A stretch of 64,000 nt of DNA from Cytospora piceicola (GCA_023375675.1 JALQBC010000032.1:1-64000), one strand, 5' to 3'; shown: positions 37,133 to 49,471, counted from the first letter of the stretch. Program-made: numbers and translations. The notes: generated by a model from the sequence alone, not told the origin.

Positions 37133-37485
37133 CTATTTCTTCTGCGAGGTGCTGCCGATAGCAGTACCAAAGGCCGCCAATGAGACAGCCTGAACACCCA
37201 GTACATCAGGGTCGTTCTCCTTCAGCTGCTTGGGGTCCTTGGCGATGGCCTCAATGCAGCCGCTGACCATCGGCATGGCGTTGGTGAGGATGGTCGCCGC
37301 CTGCTCCTTCATCTCCTTGGGCTCCTTGCCCGCCACTGTGATGCTCAGTCAGTACACTTGTGCGATGCGGCAGACGTTGTCTCCCGTCGGAGAGCGGGGT
37401 GCGTACTGGTGATCTTCGCATCTGCGGCGATGAGACCTTGAGCGGTCGCTCTTGCGGAGGTGTTGACTTGCTCGGTGGTAGACAT
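37133..37485 (-). CDS. small conserved-looking protein, unknown function
   Basis: Two exons, 37485-37407 and 37335-37133, with a 71-bp GT-AG intron; 282 bases, 93 residues. It starts MSTTEQVNTSARATAQGLIA, and the second exon is Ala/Lys/Glu-rich and probably helical (KEPKEMKEQAATILTNAMPM, AIAKDPKQLKENDPDVLG). It ends GSTSQKK, with no signal peptide or membrane helix. I do not recognise a family. Codon use rich in third-position C/G and the phase-closing intron argue that it is a real gene. The start is the first ATG. Confidence 0.7.
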
Positions 37486-39526
37486 CTTGTTTTCGAGGTT
37501 TGTTTGGTCCTGTTGGAAGGAGAGATGCGGACTTGAGGAGAGTGAAATGCTTGTAGACGAGGAGAATATTTCCGGTGAAAATCTAGAGGAAAAAAGGGTC
37601 GGTCAAGTCCGTATATATATCGGTTGGCAGGACAAGTCAACTTGGAAATGATATACATGAGCGACAGGTAAAAGTGGTGCTGTTTGTATCATACAGTACT
37701 CTGCACTTTGCCCATACACTTTATGTTGCATTATGCGAGTGAGCTTATATACAGTACGAAGGAATAGATGAATGTGGGGTGGGTAGCGGAACCATCTGCC
37801 AACTGTCAACCTGGAAGCTCGCAAACAGTCCGAGACACTCAACGATGGGGGATTACCTCGGCGTAAAACACTGTATTCGTCTCAACGGCTGTGAGAGACA
37901 AAGTAAACGACCGTTTACATCTGGCCAGTGCCAAGAAATGAGGTAAAAACTAGTAAGAAGGGCTGTATAAACTTTTTGTTTCCAATGTCAAGCAGGCGTG
38001 TGGTCCGAGGTACCGGTGTAAGTGATCATCTGTCGCAGTTGGTCAGTGCGAGCCACATAACATTCAAATGTTCCGCAAAACTAAACGTTGCTTTCCACTC
38101 CCACGTGCGTACCGATTGTAAATCGAGCAATTTTTATCATCGTATATGGTGATGATATTGACTACGACGTTGGGATGGTTCACAAAGATACGGTATAATA
38201 CCGGGTAAGCCATGTTGGTAGCCCATAGAGAAGATTCAGGGATGGGAGGCTCGTTCCGACCAAGCACACTATGATAAGCCATGCTGACATTGACCTGGAG
38301 CGGCTCTGGTTGATGAGGTGGTGTGATGTGAGCATGCCGATTGTATTTGCTAAGGGAGCAAGTGTGCAGTTGCCCTATGTAATAATCATACTATTTATAC
38401 TCCGTCTTGAACCGAGAGTCTCGTTGTGTTTCAACCAGCTGGAGTATGACTTTGCAGTGGTCCTAAACAAATGTCAAAAAAGTTAAAAATGTCTATTTGC
38501 ATGTATGTCAGTTTCCAGCCACAACACCCTGCGGCAGTCAACTGCTTCCCACCTGGAAATGTGAAACTTATACCACCTGATTCTGCAACATCACACATTC
38601 AACTCAGCCATTTCGTCCTCGTTGAACCCTTTGAGTTCATCGGTGTGAATGAGAGACATTTTTCACATCATTTAATCTATTGAAATTCACGTGCACATAT
38701 ACAATACTGGAGTCTCAGTTCCCAGAGACCCCATTGGTCAGCCTCAGTTGCAAGCACTTGAGCTCATGTGTTTATAGAAACAAAGAGGTAACGCCCCTCT
38801 GTTTACATGAGGATATAGACGAACAATAGGACTCGTATAAGGCCTTGAGGAATACAAACTAGATTGGTCAAAAGCAATGAATGTAGTTAGCTTACAGCTT
38901 TTTAACTTGTGCTGGTTAGAGGATATGGTCAGATGGTCTAACCTCTTGAGTGTATACATCGCATAAGCTGACATCAAAAGTGCCCAGACATCCCCGTCCT
39001 CTCGAATAAGTGCTTCTGGATGTGATTGGTAAGTATTAGATGATGCCAATGCTTGGGGGGAAAAAGCCTGACAGCCCGGCGGCGGAGCCTTGAGCGGACA
39101 AGACACTGGGTAAAGGTTCTTGAATTGATTCCAATTGGTCGATCATAGGCATAGCTGCATTAAGTTGGTAAATTCTGTCAGCCCTTGCTAATATGAGGAA
39201 AGCAGAATGGTCACCTGTTTACGATCACACAAGAGCCTTTCCAGCTCGCCAAGCTACTGGTGCTGAGAGGCGGAGACACATGACGGGCATCCCATAGGAT
39301 ATCACGAGATTTCCAAGGAAAAAGCCGTGCGATTACGTGAGGTAAGATATCATCGGCTGCAGACGGATTAAGAAACAGTGGAATAGTTGTCGTCGGTGGA
39401 ATATAAAATGGCGGGGTTTCGCAACCGTAAAAAAGAAAACAACCATCACCCACCCACAGCAAAGAGCCAGATACTGGAAGACATACAGCTCAAGCACCAC
39501 CCAACCGATCTCTTCATCCTGCCAGA
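37486..39526. other. 2-kb gene-free stretch
   Basis: Upstream regions of the 93-residue gene (minus) and of the secreted protein at 39527 (plus). The intervening AT-leaning sequence has only short frames without domain or splice support. Confidence 0.5.
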
Positions 39527-39868
39527 ATGTTCATCAAGGCCACTCTCACTCTTCTGGCAGCCACCTTGGCGGTCGCTGCCCCAAGCAAGCGCCAGGCGGC
39601 GCCCGACCTGTTGGTATCACTTACAAACACGATCCTCGCTGTGACCGCCGAGTACAACGTCTCTACAGATGGCACTCCGGTGGCCGTCGACTCCACCTTC
39701 ACCTTCGACGCGGCCAGGGTCGAGCGCCTTGAGATCGGCATCCCCGAGTACCACTGCACGCTTTACGACAAGAGCTTCGCGGCCATCGGCGACTTCAACC
39801 CGGGGGCCTCGCCCATTGACCCGCCCAGCCAGGTCGGCCTGATCATCTGCGGCGATGGACTCGTGTAG
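39527..39868 (+). CDS. small secreted protein, possibly truncated
   Basis: 113 residues. A classical signal peptide (MFIKATLTLLAATLAVAAPS) is followed by a KR-type processing site at about residues 22-23. The mature part is acidic with two cysteines (YHCTLY and LIICGDG). After the TAG at 39866 the same frame stays open to 40147. It encodes a Cys-containing tail (LGDRTQYFSNATVQDFSVPV, then NEPRNCEAF) that looks like the end of a secreted protein. Either the 113-residue form is complete, or a longer protein has been cut by a stop or indel. No family is recognised. Confidence 0.55.
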   Translation: MFIKATLTLLAATLAVAAPSKRQAAPDLLVSLTNTILAVTAEYNVSTDGTPVAVDSTFTFDAARVERLEIGIPEYHCTLYDKSFAAIGDFNPGASPIDPPSQVGLIICGDGLV

Positions 39869-40147
39869 ACGAAAAGTCTGGGGTCCAGGTCAACGCCCCG
39901 GCGGCCCGCTAGACGCAGCCGTACGATGGCGCGGCTGTGTTGTTCAGACAACGAGGCGGGTACCGAGACCGGGGTTTCCTCCTGTCGGGGAGGTCTTGGC
40001 GAGACTGTCAGTCTTGGTGACCGCACGCAGTACTTCTCCAATGCTACTGTTCAGGATTTCAGCGTGCCGGTTAATGAGCCTCGGAATTGTGAGGCTTTTG
40101 AGAGGATGGTGTCTCGCCGGGCATTGTCTATACAAAAGAGATATTGA
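39869..40147 (+). other. possible lost C-terminal part of the small secreted protein
   Basis: In-frame continuation past the TAG. Residue patterns in this frame and in the next frame (VQVNAPAAR, YDGAAVLF) each look locally protein-like. That suggests one or two indels in addition to the stop. No consistent intron removes the stop and keeps the frame. Confidence 0.35.
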
Positions 40148-42139
40148 TATATGGCTTCGTATCGGGGGTATTGGCTTCTTTCCTTTATGAGTGATTGGAA
40201 GGTCTCCCATGGCAACACCATGGAGGCAGTGGAGGGTGGTCTTGAATACTGAGTGGCGGCCGCATGGGCATTATGAAGGTATGGCTTGGGGTTTCGGCAC
40301 CATCATTCTCAGTGTACGTACCTCGTGCAAACAGAAGGAAAAGAGGCAGGAACTGCTTTGATTAAACTTCTATAATAGTCTGGAGAACCAAGTTTTGTCT
40401 TGATGCCTCGAGCCCTCGGGACGGGAATTCATCCATCAGTATCAGTATCTGCCATGGTGATAATTCCAACCTGAAAATGAGCAGGCTAGTTGTGTGAGTG
40501 ATTGAATGGAAGAGGAAGGACAAGACGAAGGAAAATACCAGCTCGATGATAGCTTCAGGAATAGGTACTTCAAACCAACTCTCGTTAGTGGACTAAGAGG
40601 ATGAACCGCTCATATTGTGTACGGGGTAGTGTGTAGCTAGCCCCTTTTTTGGATATCTCTCACCGGGCCCCCTGTGCACTGGATATCATATCTTGACGGC
40701 CGCTGGCATATCCCTGCTAGCATCGACTGGCAAAGAACCAGCCTCCAGGCCTCGGAAATGCTTCAAAACCTTTCAAAAGAGGACAAGGACGAGGGATATC
40801 GTGAAGGATAACCTTGTCAGGTACCTAGGTCGTTCGATCTTACCGATTACTCGATGCGAGCCAGATCAAACAAGGACTGTGCTTTGTTTATATGAGCCGA
40901 GCTGTCGGGACCTCGGGAAACCAGGAAGGGTGATGTGTTGATTGGACGCAATCCCATCGATGAGACGTTAAGGAGTGTCATTGATGATCCGTGCCGTGTA
41001 ATCCGATGGTTTGTTTCTCTTGGCTCCCGATCTGTGTTTGGTTTCATTCTGGAGCAGAGAGTCCGGAAATCTGGGGGAATACAGGGAACCAGCAGTGCGG
41101 GTGGATGCAATACAACCTTGCAACAGCACCTTGCACCTTGCACCTTGCACCTCATCAAGCTTCGCATTGTCTGTTCTCCATGCATTAGTGCCGGGTACCT
41201 TGCTCGGTCGGAACACATGGGGAACGACGTAACGAGATGCTCAGTTCAATGATGCGGCTGTCCTGTCAGCCTGTCGGTCTTTTCCATTGCCATGAACTGC
41301 TGCAGGTTTGAAAACCCATCATCATATAGATGAATGAATCATGGACTAAATTCGAGTCAGAGCGAGAATTCCCATCCGGGCAGCCGAGGTCGCCGACGTT
41401 CTTTTTTCACTACCGTGACCCATCAGCCGTCTGTACTAGAATGACTTGTAGATCCTAACGAGTGTAAACGTCACAGGTTCCACTGCTTCACGCTCTCCGG
41501 CATGCTAAATTCCGAACTTCGAATTTGTGTACCCCGAAATTACATGCCCATGCTTCATGCTTCAGTGCTCTGCAATTCAGCCAACTCTGCCCAATTTGAA
41601 CTCATTTTGGATAGGTTTTGATCGAACTATACTTAAACTCTTGTCCATTGTATTTCGCCAGCTTTGGAGTTGCTCGATCTGCCCGGCCGTTGTGCTATTG
41701 GTTCACAGCAGGGCAGCAGGGGGGGTCAAGTATTTTAGACTGTACTCTGCAAAGTCAACGACGTAAACACCACGGCATCGCCCCACGCCATGTGTGCTCC
41801 CCGCCAATCTAGGAGACCTTGACACATAGCTTACCAATGTTCCCTCAATGCAGTTCCTGGTAATCTGGTAACCATGGTCAGTACGGATGCGTACTGCATG
41901 GTGTTCCGCATATTCGATGTAACCGTGTTGAGGAACGACATGGGCTGACCACATGGTGATGAGGTCAGAATGTCAACTACCACCCAGGCATACAAGCGTT
42001 GAAGAGCCGATAGCGCAGTGAAAGGACAGAACCTGCAGCCTACTGCAGCTATATAAGTTCTTTCAATGCAGCTGTTTCTGATGACTGCGGAAGAGCCGGT
42101 TGCAACACGCCTCTTACACCCCAAAGCAGCATATCAATC
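40148..42139. other. 2-kb gene-free stretch upstream of the Rds1-like gene
   Basis: No supported gene. A short tandem of CCTTGCA units occurs at about 41125-41150. The 3' part should hold the promoter of the gene at 42140. Confidence 0.5.
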
Positions 42140-43549
42140 ATGGCTGGATTTCTCGCCGTTGGTGGCCTTCTCGCGCTTGTGAGCCCGGCTTTCGCCATCC
42201 CCGTCCTCGAAGAGCGTATTGTCTCGACAGCTGAGACTACCGTCACCTCCGCTGCTGCGATCACAGCCAGCCCAGTCTCCGTGTCCAATGTCACAAGTCA
42301 CGGCCCATACAACGGCACTTCACCAACTGTCGTTGGAGCCCAGTCCACGAGCGTCCTAGCAGCTTCCATCCCAGCTTTGCCTGCTAATCCGGCCAAGTCT
42401 GCTTACCCTGCCGACGGTGACCTTCACGCCAACGAGCCCGCGCCCTACACACCTGCCGGTGGTCAGGGGACTAATGGCTCCGAACCCGTATACCGAGTCC
42501 AGTCCGACTTTGACTACCAGTCGATCGCCTTGGGCCTGTATCAAGAGTACATCGAGCTCGACCTATTCCACTGGGGTCTTGCAACCTACTCTGTCGCGGA
42601 CTTTGAGGCTGTTGGCTTGACTGCTGAGGACCGCTTCCTGCTTGAGTTCATGGCTGATCAGGAAGTCGGCCATGCCACTCTCCTGACGAACATGCTCGGC
42701 GAGAATGCCCCCAAGCAGTGCACCTACAACTACCCCTCAATGAATGTGCGCGAGTACATCGACTTCTCCCAGAAGCTCACCCGCTGGGGCGAGTCGGGCG
42801 TGTACGGGTTCCTGAACCACCTCGATGCGCGCGAGGTCGGCCAGCTGCTGCTGCAGTCCATCACGACCGAGGCGCGGCAGCAGATGATCTTCCGCCAGTT
42901 CAGCGGGCTGTTCCCCATGCCCGTGTGGTTCGAGTGCGGCATCCCCCAGTCGTGGGCCTGGACCCTCCTGGCCCCCTACATCTCGTCGTGCCCCGCCGGC
43001 ACCAGGCAGCTCATCTGGCAGAACTTCCCGGCCCTGCACGTCCTCAACCAGCCCAACCCCGCGCGCATTGACGGCTCCGACGTCTGGAACGAGACGCGCC
43101 GCGACTACGCCAACACCCTGAGCACGGACGGCATCGCGTCCGAGGACCTCTGCGTCAACGCCACTGGCGTCGGCGCCAGCTGCGCCCCGGGCATCACCAG
43201 GAACCGCACAATGCCGCTGTCCTACCCCGGCCGCAAGGTCTACCTGGAGTGGGACGCGCCCGGCAGCCCCGTCGGCCCCAACAACAGCTACGTCACCTCG
43301 ACGTCTGCCAGCACGCCCATGTTTGCGCTCTGGGTCACCCAGCTCAACGCCACGTACTCGCCCCTGATGAATGTGTCCGGGAACTCGGCCTACACCATCC
43401 AGCCCAACGTGTCTACCTACGAGGGCGACCCTGCTATCAACGGTACCATGTTCCTGGCGCTCACCGACTCGGATCTGTATGTCACGCCGTTCAACATCAG
43501 CATGGTGAACCCGCATGTCTACGCACTGGCCCTGTACCAGGCTGGTTAA
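42140..43549 (+). CDS. rds1: Rds1-type secreted ferritin-like protein
   Basis: Single exon, 469 residues, strongly C/G-biased at third positions. A signal peptide (MAGFLAVGGLLALVSPAFA) is followed by a Ser/Thr/Pro-rich spacer. The ferritin-like four-helix domain, about residues 125-280, carries the helices LYQEYIELDLFHWGL, FLLEFMADQEVGHATLL (carboxylate and His of the motif) and TTEARQQMIFRQF. The C-terminal part is rich in N-glycosylation sequons (NVT, NGT, NNS, NAT, NVS, NIS). The family is named for fission-yeast Rds1, a stress- and starvation-related protein. Biochemical activity is not established, and metal binding is inferred from the fold. It is secreted or cell-wall associated. Confidence 0.9.
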   Translation: MAGFLAVGGLLALVSPAFAIPVLEERIVSTAETTVTSAAAITASPVSVSNVTSHGPYNGTSPTVVGAQSTSVLAASIPALPANPAKSAYPADGDLHANEPAPYTPAGGQGTNGSEPVYRVQSDFDYQSIALGLYQEYIELDLFHWGLATYSVADFEAVGLTAEDRFLLEFMADQEVGHATLLTNMLGENAPKQCTYNYPSMNVREYIDFSQKLTRWGESGVYGFLNHLDAREVGQLLLQSITTEARQQMIFRQFSGLFPMPVWFECGIPQSWAWTLLAPYISSCPAGTRQLIWQNFPALHVLNQPNPARIDGSDVWNETRRDYANTLSTDGIASEDLCVNATGVGASCAPGITRNRTMPLSYPGRKVYLEWDAPGSPVGPNNSYVTSTSASTPMFALWVTQLNATYSPLMNVSGNSAYTIQPNVSTYEGDPAINGTMFLALTDSDLYVTPFNISMVNPHVYALALYQAG

Positions 43550-44803
43550 GTAGTGGAAATGGTTCAAGGATATATAGGCTTCGAGAGTCTGCACATAGAG
43601 GCAACTCTGTTGATTTAACGGCAGGGAGAATGAGATTTGATAGCATCCAAAGAGGAAATAATAAGAAATAATACTCCACTGAATCAGTGTTACTCTTGAA
43701 AGTCTTGGAATGATAATATTTACCTACTGAAATTTGTCCCGCGAGCTTCCATTGTCTATATTGGTATCATTGCTAATAATACTCCCGCTTATTTCATATC
43801 AATCTCGGCGCCTTCGGAGCCTTTTCAAAACTCAAATAACGTACGAACTGCACAACACTTCATACCTTTTTTTTTTTTTTTAAATAAATCCTCGCCCATA
43901 TTGTATTGTCAGGTCTCAGGTTACGATCAGCGAATAAAACAGAGGTCAATAAGTGGATGTTGACAGAACTAGAGCACATGAACTGCATATAACAGTCCCA
44001 ACAGAGCAATAATCAACGTCGCAGGATCATGAAAGCTCCGTAACCAGTCTGGTCCGAAAACACAAACTTTGCGAGAGACATGGGCTCGATATGGAAAAGT
44101 ATGTTTATTCTAGGAAGAATAGTTCTAGCTACTAAATATTCCTAAACCAGGTATTCTCGAGCACGTCTTCCGCACTTGGACGCTCCGACGATTGGTACCT
44201 CGAAATCCGTTGAATAAGATTTGTTACTATCGCGGTTTCGTCATCTTTTTTATATCGTCCGACTTATTGTTTTGTAAGAGAGCCTCGAGCGGAATTAAAC
44301 AAAAAAAAAGTATATTACAGCGTTATTACAGCAGTTATCAAAATCCGTATTTGCACATGTGGCGTTGGGGGTGAAGCCTGCTCTCAAGTGCTGCTGATAC
44401 GCCTTTACTGCACATGTGGCCTTGGTTTGCAGGAAAACTTTCAATTAGCCAGTCGAGTATCGACCAAAGAGAGAAGACTTGGATTTTGTATAGACCATTT
44501 TGAACATTAGAAGCCATTGAAATATGTCAAGGAGTCAATTGTCTTCAAGAATGTATGATTCCTCACTGACCTGCCTTTTTAGGCTAGTCGGATTGGAATA
44601 TATGGACCACCGCGCCGGCCATCACGCAAACGCGCCGGTGGCTGACATCTTATCAGCGGCCCCGCAACTCCGGCACCCAATATCAACTTCATCACTCGCC
44701 CCCATCTCCCTTCCGACCTCATCCCATCTCTAAGAAGGGAAACCAAGGGTCCCGGGACTGAACTACCAAGGGAAGCCAAAGCCGGACGAAGGGAGGAAAC
44801 ACA
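43550..44803. other. intergenic with a poly-T run
   Basis: An uninterrupted T run lies at about 43868-43882. The rest is AT-leaning sequence and, near 44700-44803, the leader of the amidohydrolase gene. No gene is seen. Confidence 0.5.
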
Positions 44804-47774
44804 ATGGATTCTGAGAAGAGCGGACTGCCGCCCTACAGCGCCGTGGCCGAGCCGCCGGCACCCGCACGGCACCATCTCGCACGAGGGCACATAAGACGGT
44901 CGCGAGCGGTGCGCCTGGTCGTGCTCTCGTTCCTGGCGTTCATCGTCTACGCCCAATGGAGACAGATCCCGACGGCCTCTCGCGGCGGCACGGATTCCAC
45001 GACCGTCAGCCCCCACGGGCTCTCGGTCGCCAAGCTGCAAGAGGACCTCGCCGTCTGCTCCAGGCTGCGCTCGAAGCCCGAGGACCCGATCGGCCTCGGC
45101 CGTGAGCGCAACGCTCGCTACATCGACGGCCACAAGCCCACGCTCATCCGCAACGCCACGGTCTGGATTGGTGAGCCGGTAGAGGGGACTTCTGCTGAGG
45201 ATGCCCGCGCTGGCAAGGGTTGGGGTTGGATCGCGGCCGATGTGCTCGTGGAGTTTGGCCTCATCAAGGAAGTCGGCAAGGACATCTCTGTCGCCATGCT
45301 ACCCAGTGATACTATCATCTGGGATGCCAAGGGTCGTCAGCTCACCGCCGGTATCATTGATATGCATAGTCACTCGGGCATTGACTCGTTGCCTGAATTG
45401 AGGGGCAACAGCGATGTCAATGAGATGTCCTCTGATACCACGCCGTATGTCAGGTCCATCGACGGAATCCAGCCCGGCGATCATCAGATCCAGGTCATCA
45501 AGTCCGGTGGAGTGACAACCTCCCTGGTCCTCCCTGGGTCCGGCAACAACATTGGCGGTGAGGCATACGTGATCAAGCACGCAGTTGGCAAGCCGGATGG
45601 CCGCGAGGAGATCAGCGCCGAGGACATGCTCGCAGATCCGGACCGGAACTGGAGGTACATGAAGATGGCTTGCGGCGAGAACGCGAAGCGGATCTACGGC
45701 AAGGTCGGCGAGAGGGGTCCTGTCAGCAGGCTGGGCGAGTCGTGGGAGTTCCGCCATGCATTCGAGCAGGCGGCCAACATCATACGCGAGCAGGATGATT
45801 GGTGCAATGCCGCGGATGCTCTTGGTGTAGAGAGCCTGAGCTCGTACCTCCCCCAGGACCTGAAGTGGGAGTCGCTTGGAGCCGCCCTGAGAGGGCAGGT
45901 GCACATCAACACGCACTGCTACACCGTTCCTGATCTGGAGGCCATGGTCGATCATACCAACGAGTTCAAGTTTCCCGTTCGAGCATTCCACCATGCTCAC
46001 CAGACGTACCTGGTGCCTGAGGTGGGTCTAGCTATATTGTCTGACATAACCCGATTTGGAGTCATGCTAACGTCCACGATAGATCCTGAAGCGCACCTGG
46101 GGCGGAAGACCTCCAGCTTCTGCAATCTTTGCCACCAACATGTACTATAAAGCCGAGTCATACATCGGGTCCGAGTACGCTGGCAAGGTTTTGTACGAAC
46201 AAGGCCTCACTCCGGTCTACGTCAGTGATAACCCGGTGCTGAACGCCCAGCACGTCCTCTTCGAGGCCGCCAAGGGGTACAAGTTCGGGTTGCCTTACCA
46301 CGCCGCTCTTGCCAGTGTAACTACTGAGCCGGCCGACCTGCTAGGCCTCGGAAAAAGACTGGGCAGGATCAAGCCCGGCTACGACGCCGATATCGTAGTC
46401 TGGGACAGCGACCCGTTGAGTGTTGGAGCTTCTCCCTTGCAGGTCTGGATCGATGGGACTGCTCAGTACGAGGATCCCGTCGAGCTGGACAAGCCTTTGA
46501 CCGCACCGATGACACCAAACCTGAGTCTCAACACCACGAACGAGGAGACGGGACAGGTCGATAATGTCTTCTTTACCGGCGTCTCCAAGGTCTTGCTCTC
46601 CAACAGTGACGAGACTACATACACGGACACTCCCTTCAACGTCGCCATCTCAAACGGCAAGATCTCATGCATTGGAGCCTGCGAGGCCGAGTTGAAGCTG
46701 GCCCGCAACCCTGAGGGCAAAATCATACACCTCAAGAATGGCTACCTGACCGACAGCTTCACCGCGTTCGGGTCGACCCTGGGCCTCAACGAGATCGACG
46801 CCGAAGCCTCGACAGACGACGGCGACAACTCCAACGTCTTCAGCCGCGCGGCAGACGGCCTCGCACTCGACAACAAGAAGCTCCAAGTCGCCCACGAGTT
46901 CGGCGTCACGCGCGCCATCACCGCCCCCAAGTTCGCCGGCGGGTCTGACGCCGCCCGGCAGGGCGTCAGCGTCGGGTTCTCCACGGGGGCCAAGACGGCC
47001 CTCGACGAGGGTGCCGTCTGGGCGGACGATGTCGCCGTGCACTACACCCTAAGCCTGGCCGCCAAGAGGGACAAGACGCCCTCCATCTCAAGCGCCATCG
47101 GGGCCTTCCGCCGTAAGCTCCTCACGGCTGTTGCCTCCACCGAGGAGATCAAGGATCCTTACTCGGAGGAGGCCTACCTGAAGAAGGTGGTCGATGGCGA
47201 GCTACCACTCGCCATCACCGTGCACAGCGCGGACGCCATCGCCTCCATCCTGAAGGTCAAGGAGACCGTCGAGAAGGAGATCAGCAAGACCTCTCCCTCG
47301 TCCACCTCCGCCAGCGGGGCCATCCGGCTGGTCATCATCGGCGGCGCCGAGTCACACCTCGTGGCCCCCGCGCTCGCGTCCGCGGGCGTGGGCGTCGTCC
47401 TGGCGCCGGCGGAGAGCTACGCCACCAGCTGGGACCAGCGCCGGGCGCTGACCGGGGCGCCGCTCACGAACGGCACGGGCATCGACAGGCTGCTCGACGC
47501 GGGCGTGGTCACGGCCATCGGCCTGGAGGAGGACTGGATCATGCGGGACCTTGCGCTGCTGGCGGGCCGGGCGTACAGGAACGGCCGGGGGCGGCTGAGC
47601 GAGGGGGGTGCCCTGGCGCTCATCTCGACCAACGTGTACGCGATGCTGGGGATCGAGGTGCCGGGGGCGCGGGCCGGGGGCCACTTTGTCGTGTCGGAGG
47701 GGAGTCCGCTGGAGATTGGGAGCCGGGTGAAGGCGGTGGGTGGTGGCTTGGGGAGGGTCTCTGTTTTTGAGTAG
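44804..47774 (+). CDS. membrane-anchored amidohydrolase-superfamily protein with a degenerate second half
   Basis: Two exons, 44804-46021 and 46083-47774, with a 61-bp intron; 2910 bases, 969 residues. A basic N terminus precedes one hydrophobic helix (RLVVLSFLAFIVYAQW, about 44-59), giving a type II topology. The catalytic domain shows the metal motif DMHSHSG near residue 187, histidines in HINTHCY and FHHAHQTY, and the acidic VSDNP after the intron. It closes with GRIKPGYDADIVVWD, the typical C-terminal strand of dihydroorotase/imidazolonepropionase-like enzymes. Residues about 580-969 repeat the family layout, but the HxH position reads DSFTAFGS, so that half probably lacks metals. Similar long fungal proteins exist; the substrate is unknown. 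Confidence 0.85.
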
Positions 47775-48679
47775 TATCTCATGAGTTTGTAGGAAGGCAG
47801 CGCGAGGATTATTGTTATGGTGAATAGAAGTTTCAACAGCATCCGAAGCCGTCACTATAGACTATCAAAGTATATCACCTGGACAAGGTTGCTCTGAGCA
47901 CGGGCTGTTCTCCACCTCGCTCCTTGTGTCCCTATCAAATTCAGTTTTGCTCCCACCTTAACGTCCACCAGTCTCAGCCCAAGTAAAGCCCTAGTCAGAC
48001 CCATTTCGAGGTTTTCTGCACAATACATCTTAGTATATGTGTTCACTTGCAAATCGGCGGTACCGGAAGCTCTAGGGTTGGATCAGGGCTGGGGGTCCCC
48101 GGGGCAGGGCGCTTGCATTCGGGTCGTCCTCTCCCATGGTCATTGTCTAGCCTTGTTGTTACTTCTAGCTGGATTATATATCTTGTCTTCCCGAGGCTGG
48201 AACGCAGCTGCAAATGTTGATGTTAATTTAGCACTCCATTTCTCTAGTACACTGTCGGTTACGATTCGACCATCAGCCAAAGCGATCGGTGTGGGTTGAT
48301 CGGATAGATTCGGTCCCAATACTTGTCCGAGGCCGTACATAATGGCACGGAAGGACGAGCTCCGATTTGTTCGGATTGTCTCAGGCGCTCATTCTTCGGT
48401 CCCGAATTGAGTACAAGACCAACTCAAACTAAAAGCAGCCAATCAGCATTATCGACTTCGGAATTTGCTCCTCCCAGTCCCCGTCTAAGAGCGAGGTGCG
48501 AGGTTGGCATCTAGCACTTAAAATGATTATGCCCTGAGCAACGCCGCAACGGAGCAGCGATGCCAACTCCAGGTCTGCCATAGAGAATCTGCAGAAATGT
48601 ATAAGACCCTTCAAAGGTCACAGTACCCAATCATTTAATTGATATTATCCCTTATTATCAAGCACGCAACTCCATTACC
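47775..48679. other. intergenic
   Basis: No supported gene between the amidohydrolase and the 263-residue gene. The last 150 bp should be the promoter of the latter. Confidence 0.5.
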
Positions 48680-49471
48680 ATGTCTCAAGTTTGTCCCATG
48701 CAGAACGGCGGTGGCTTCCGTGGCCCGCCGCTCCCACTGGTCATCGTCCCCATCATTTACCAGATCGTACGGTACAGCCCCGACCTGAAGATAGCACAAA
48801 ACGTCCAGAGACTGGTGAAGAATGGCGGCCCAATGGCTATCGCCGAGAAAGCCCACCTCATCCTGCAGTATTCTCTGTCAAGAGTACCCTCCAACGTCAT
48901 CTACTGGTTCGCCTCGAAGGTCTTGAATCTATCACCGGACATCGCAATGGAGACAACCGAGTTCCTGAGATCGAGGACGCAGCTGGAGTCTTTGCTTAAG
49001 GAAGGCTCCGTGGGCGAGATCGAGGGCGAAACCGGAAGTGCTCTTGTGGTCCCATCGGACGTTGAGCGGCGGCTTGAAAACCTCGAGATGGACTATCACT
49101 TGCTCCGGGAGCAGCACATAGAGTCCATGAGGCTTCTTACGTATAGGGCAGACAACATGGAGATGCCCAGGGAGCTCGTTCCGCCGACACCTCCCCAATC
49201 GCAAATGATCAAGGCCCCAGCGTCTATGGAGCTGGTAAAGGTGGAAGTCTCTCCCTCGGATATCCCTCGGGTAGCTACTAGCGACATGGAGACTCAGACA
49301 TTACTTCAAGAGATTGGACTTCGTCTGGGAAAGGTGGTGCTAGAATGGGCGGGCGACACAGTGAGGCAGACAGTTCTCTCTGTGGCAAATGCGAAGTCTA
49401 CGAGCAACTCGAGAGTTGGCGCTGCTGGCAGAGACCTTACTGGCCGGCTTGCAAGTGCCATCATCACCTGA
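48680..49471 (+). CDS. hypothetical protein, 263 residues
   Basis: Uninterrupted ATG-initiated frame with coding-like composition. It starts MSQVCPMQNGGGFRGPPLPL and has one hydrophobic stretch at about residues 18-30. A helical basic segment (KIAQNVQRLVKNGGPMAIAE) follows, then a predicted coiled coil at about 117-150 (VERRLENLEMDYHLLREQHI) and a Pro-rich patch (ELVPPTPPQSQ). The C-terminal helix reads LLQEIGLRLGKVVLEWAGDT. I recognise no family. It lies 1.8 kb upstream of the STAND-N/GTPase fusion on the same strand, which may be coincidence. Confidence 0.65.
   Translation: MSQVCPMQNGGGFRGPPLPLVIVPIIYQIVRYSPDLKIAQNVQRLVKNGGPMAIAEKAHLILQYSLSRVPSNVIYWFASKVLNLSPDIAMETTEFLRSRTQLESLLKEGSVGEIEGETGSALVVPSDVERRLENLEMDYHLLREQHIESMRLLTYRADNMEMPRELVPPTPPQSQMIKAPASMELVKVEVSPSDIPRVATSDMETQTLLQEIGLRLGKVVLEWAGDTVRQTVLSVANAKSTSNSRVGAAGRDLTGRLASAIIT

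Noticed and set aside
42737..43594. 285-codon open frame antisense to the Rds1-like gene
   Set aside because: It mirrors the G/C-ending codons of the real gene, has low-complexity Arg/Val/Gly content and shows no domain.
44579..45133. Open frame antisense to the start of the amidohydrolase gene
   Set aside because: Overlaps a well-supported exon and has no domain or start context of its own.
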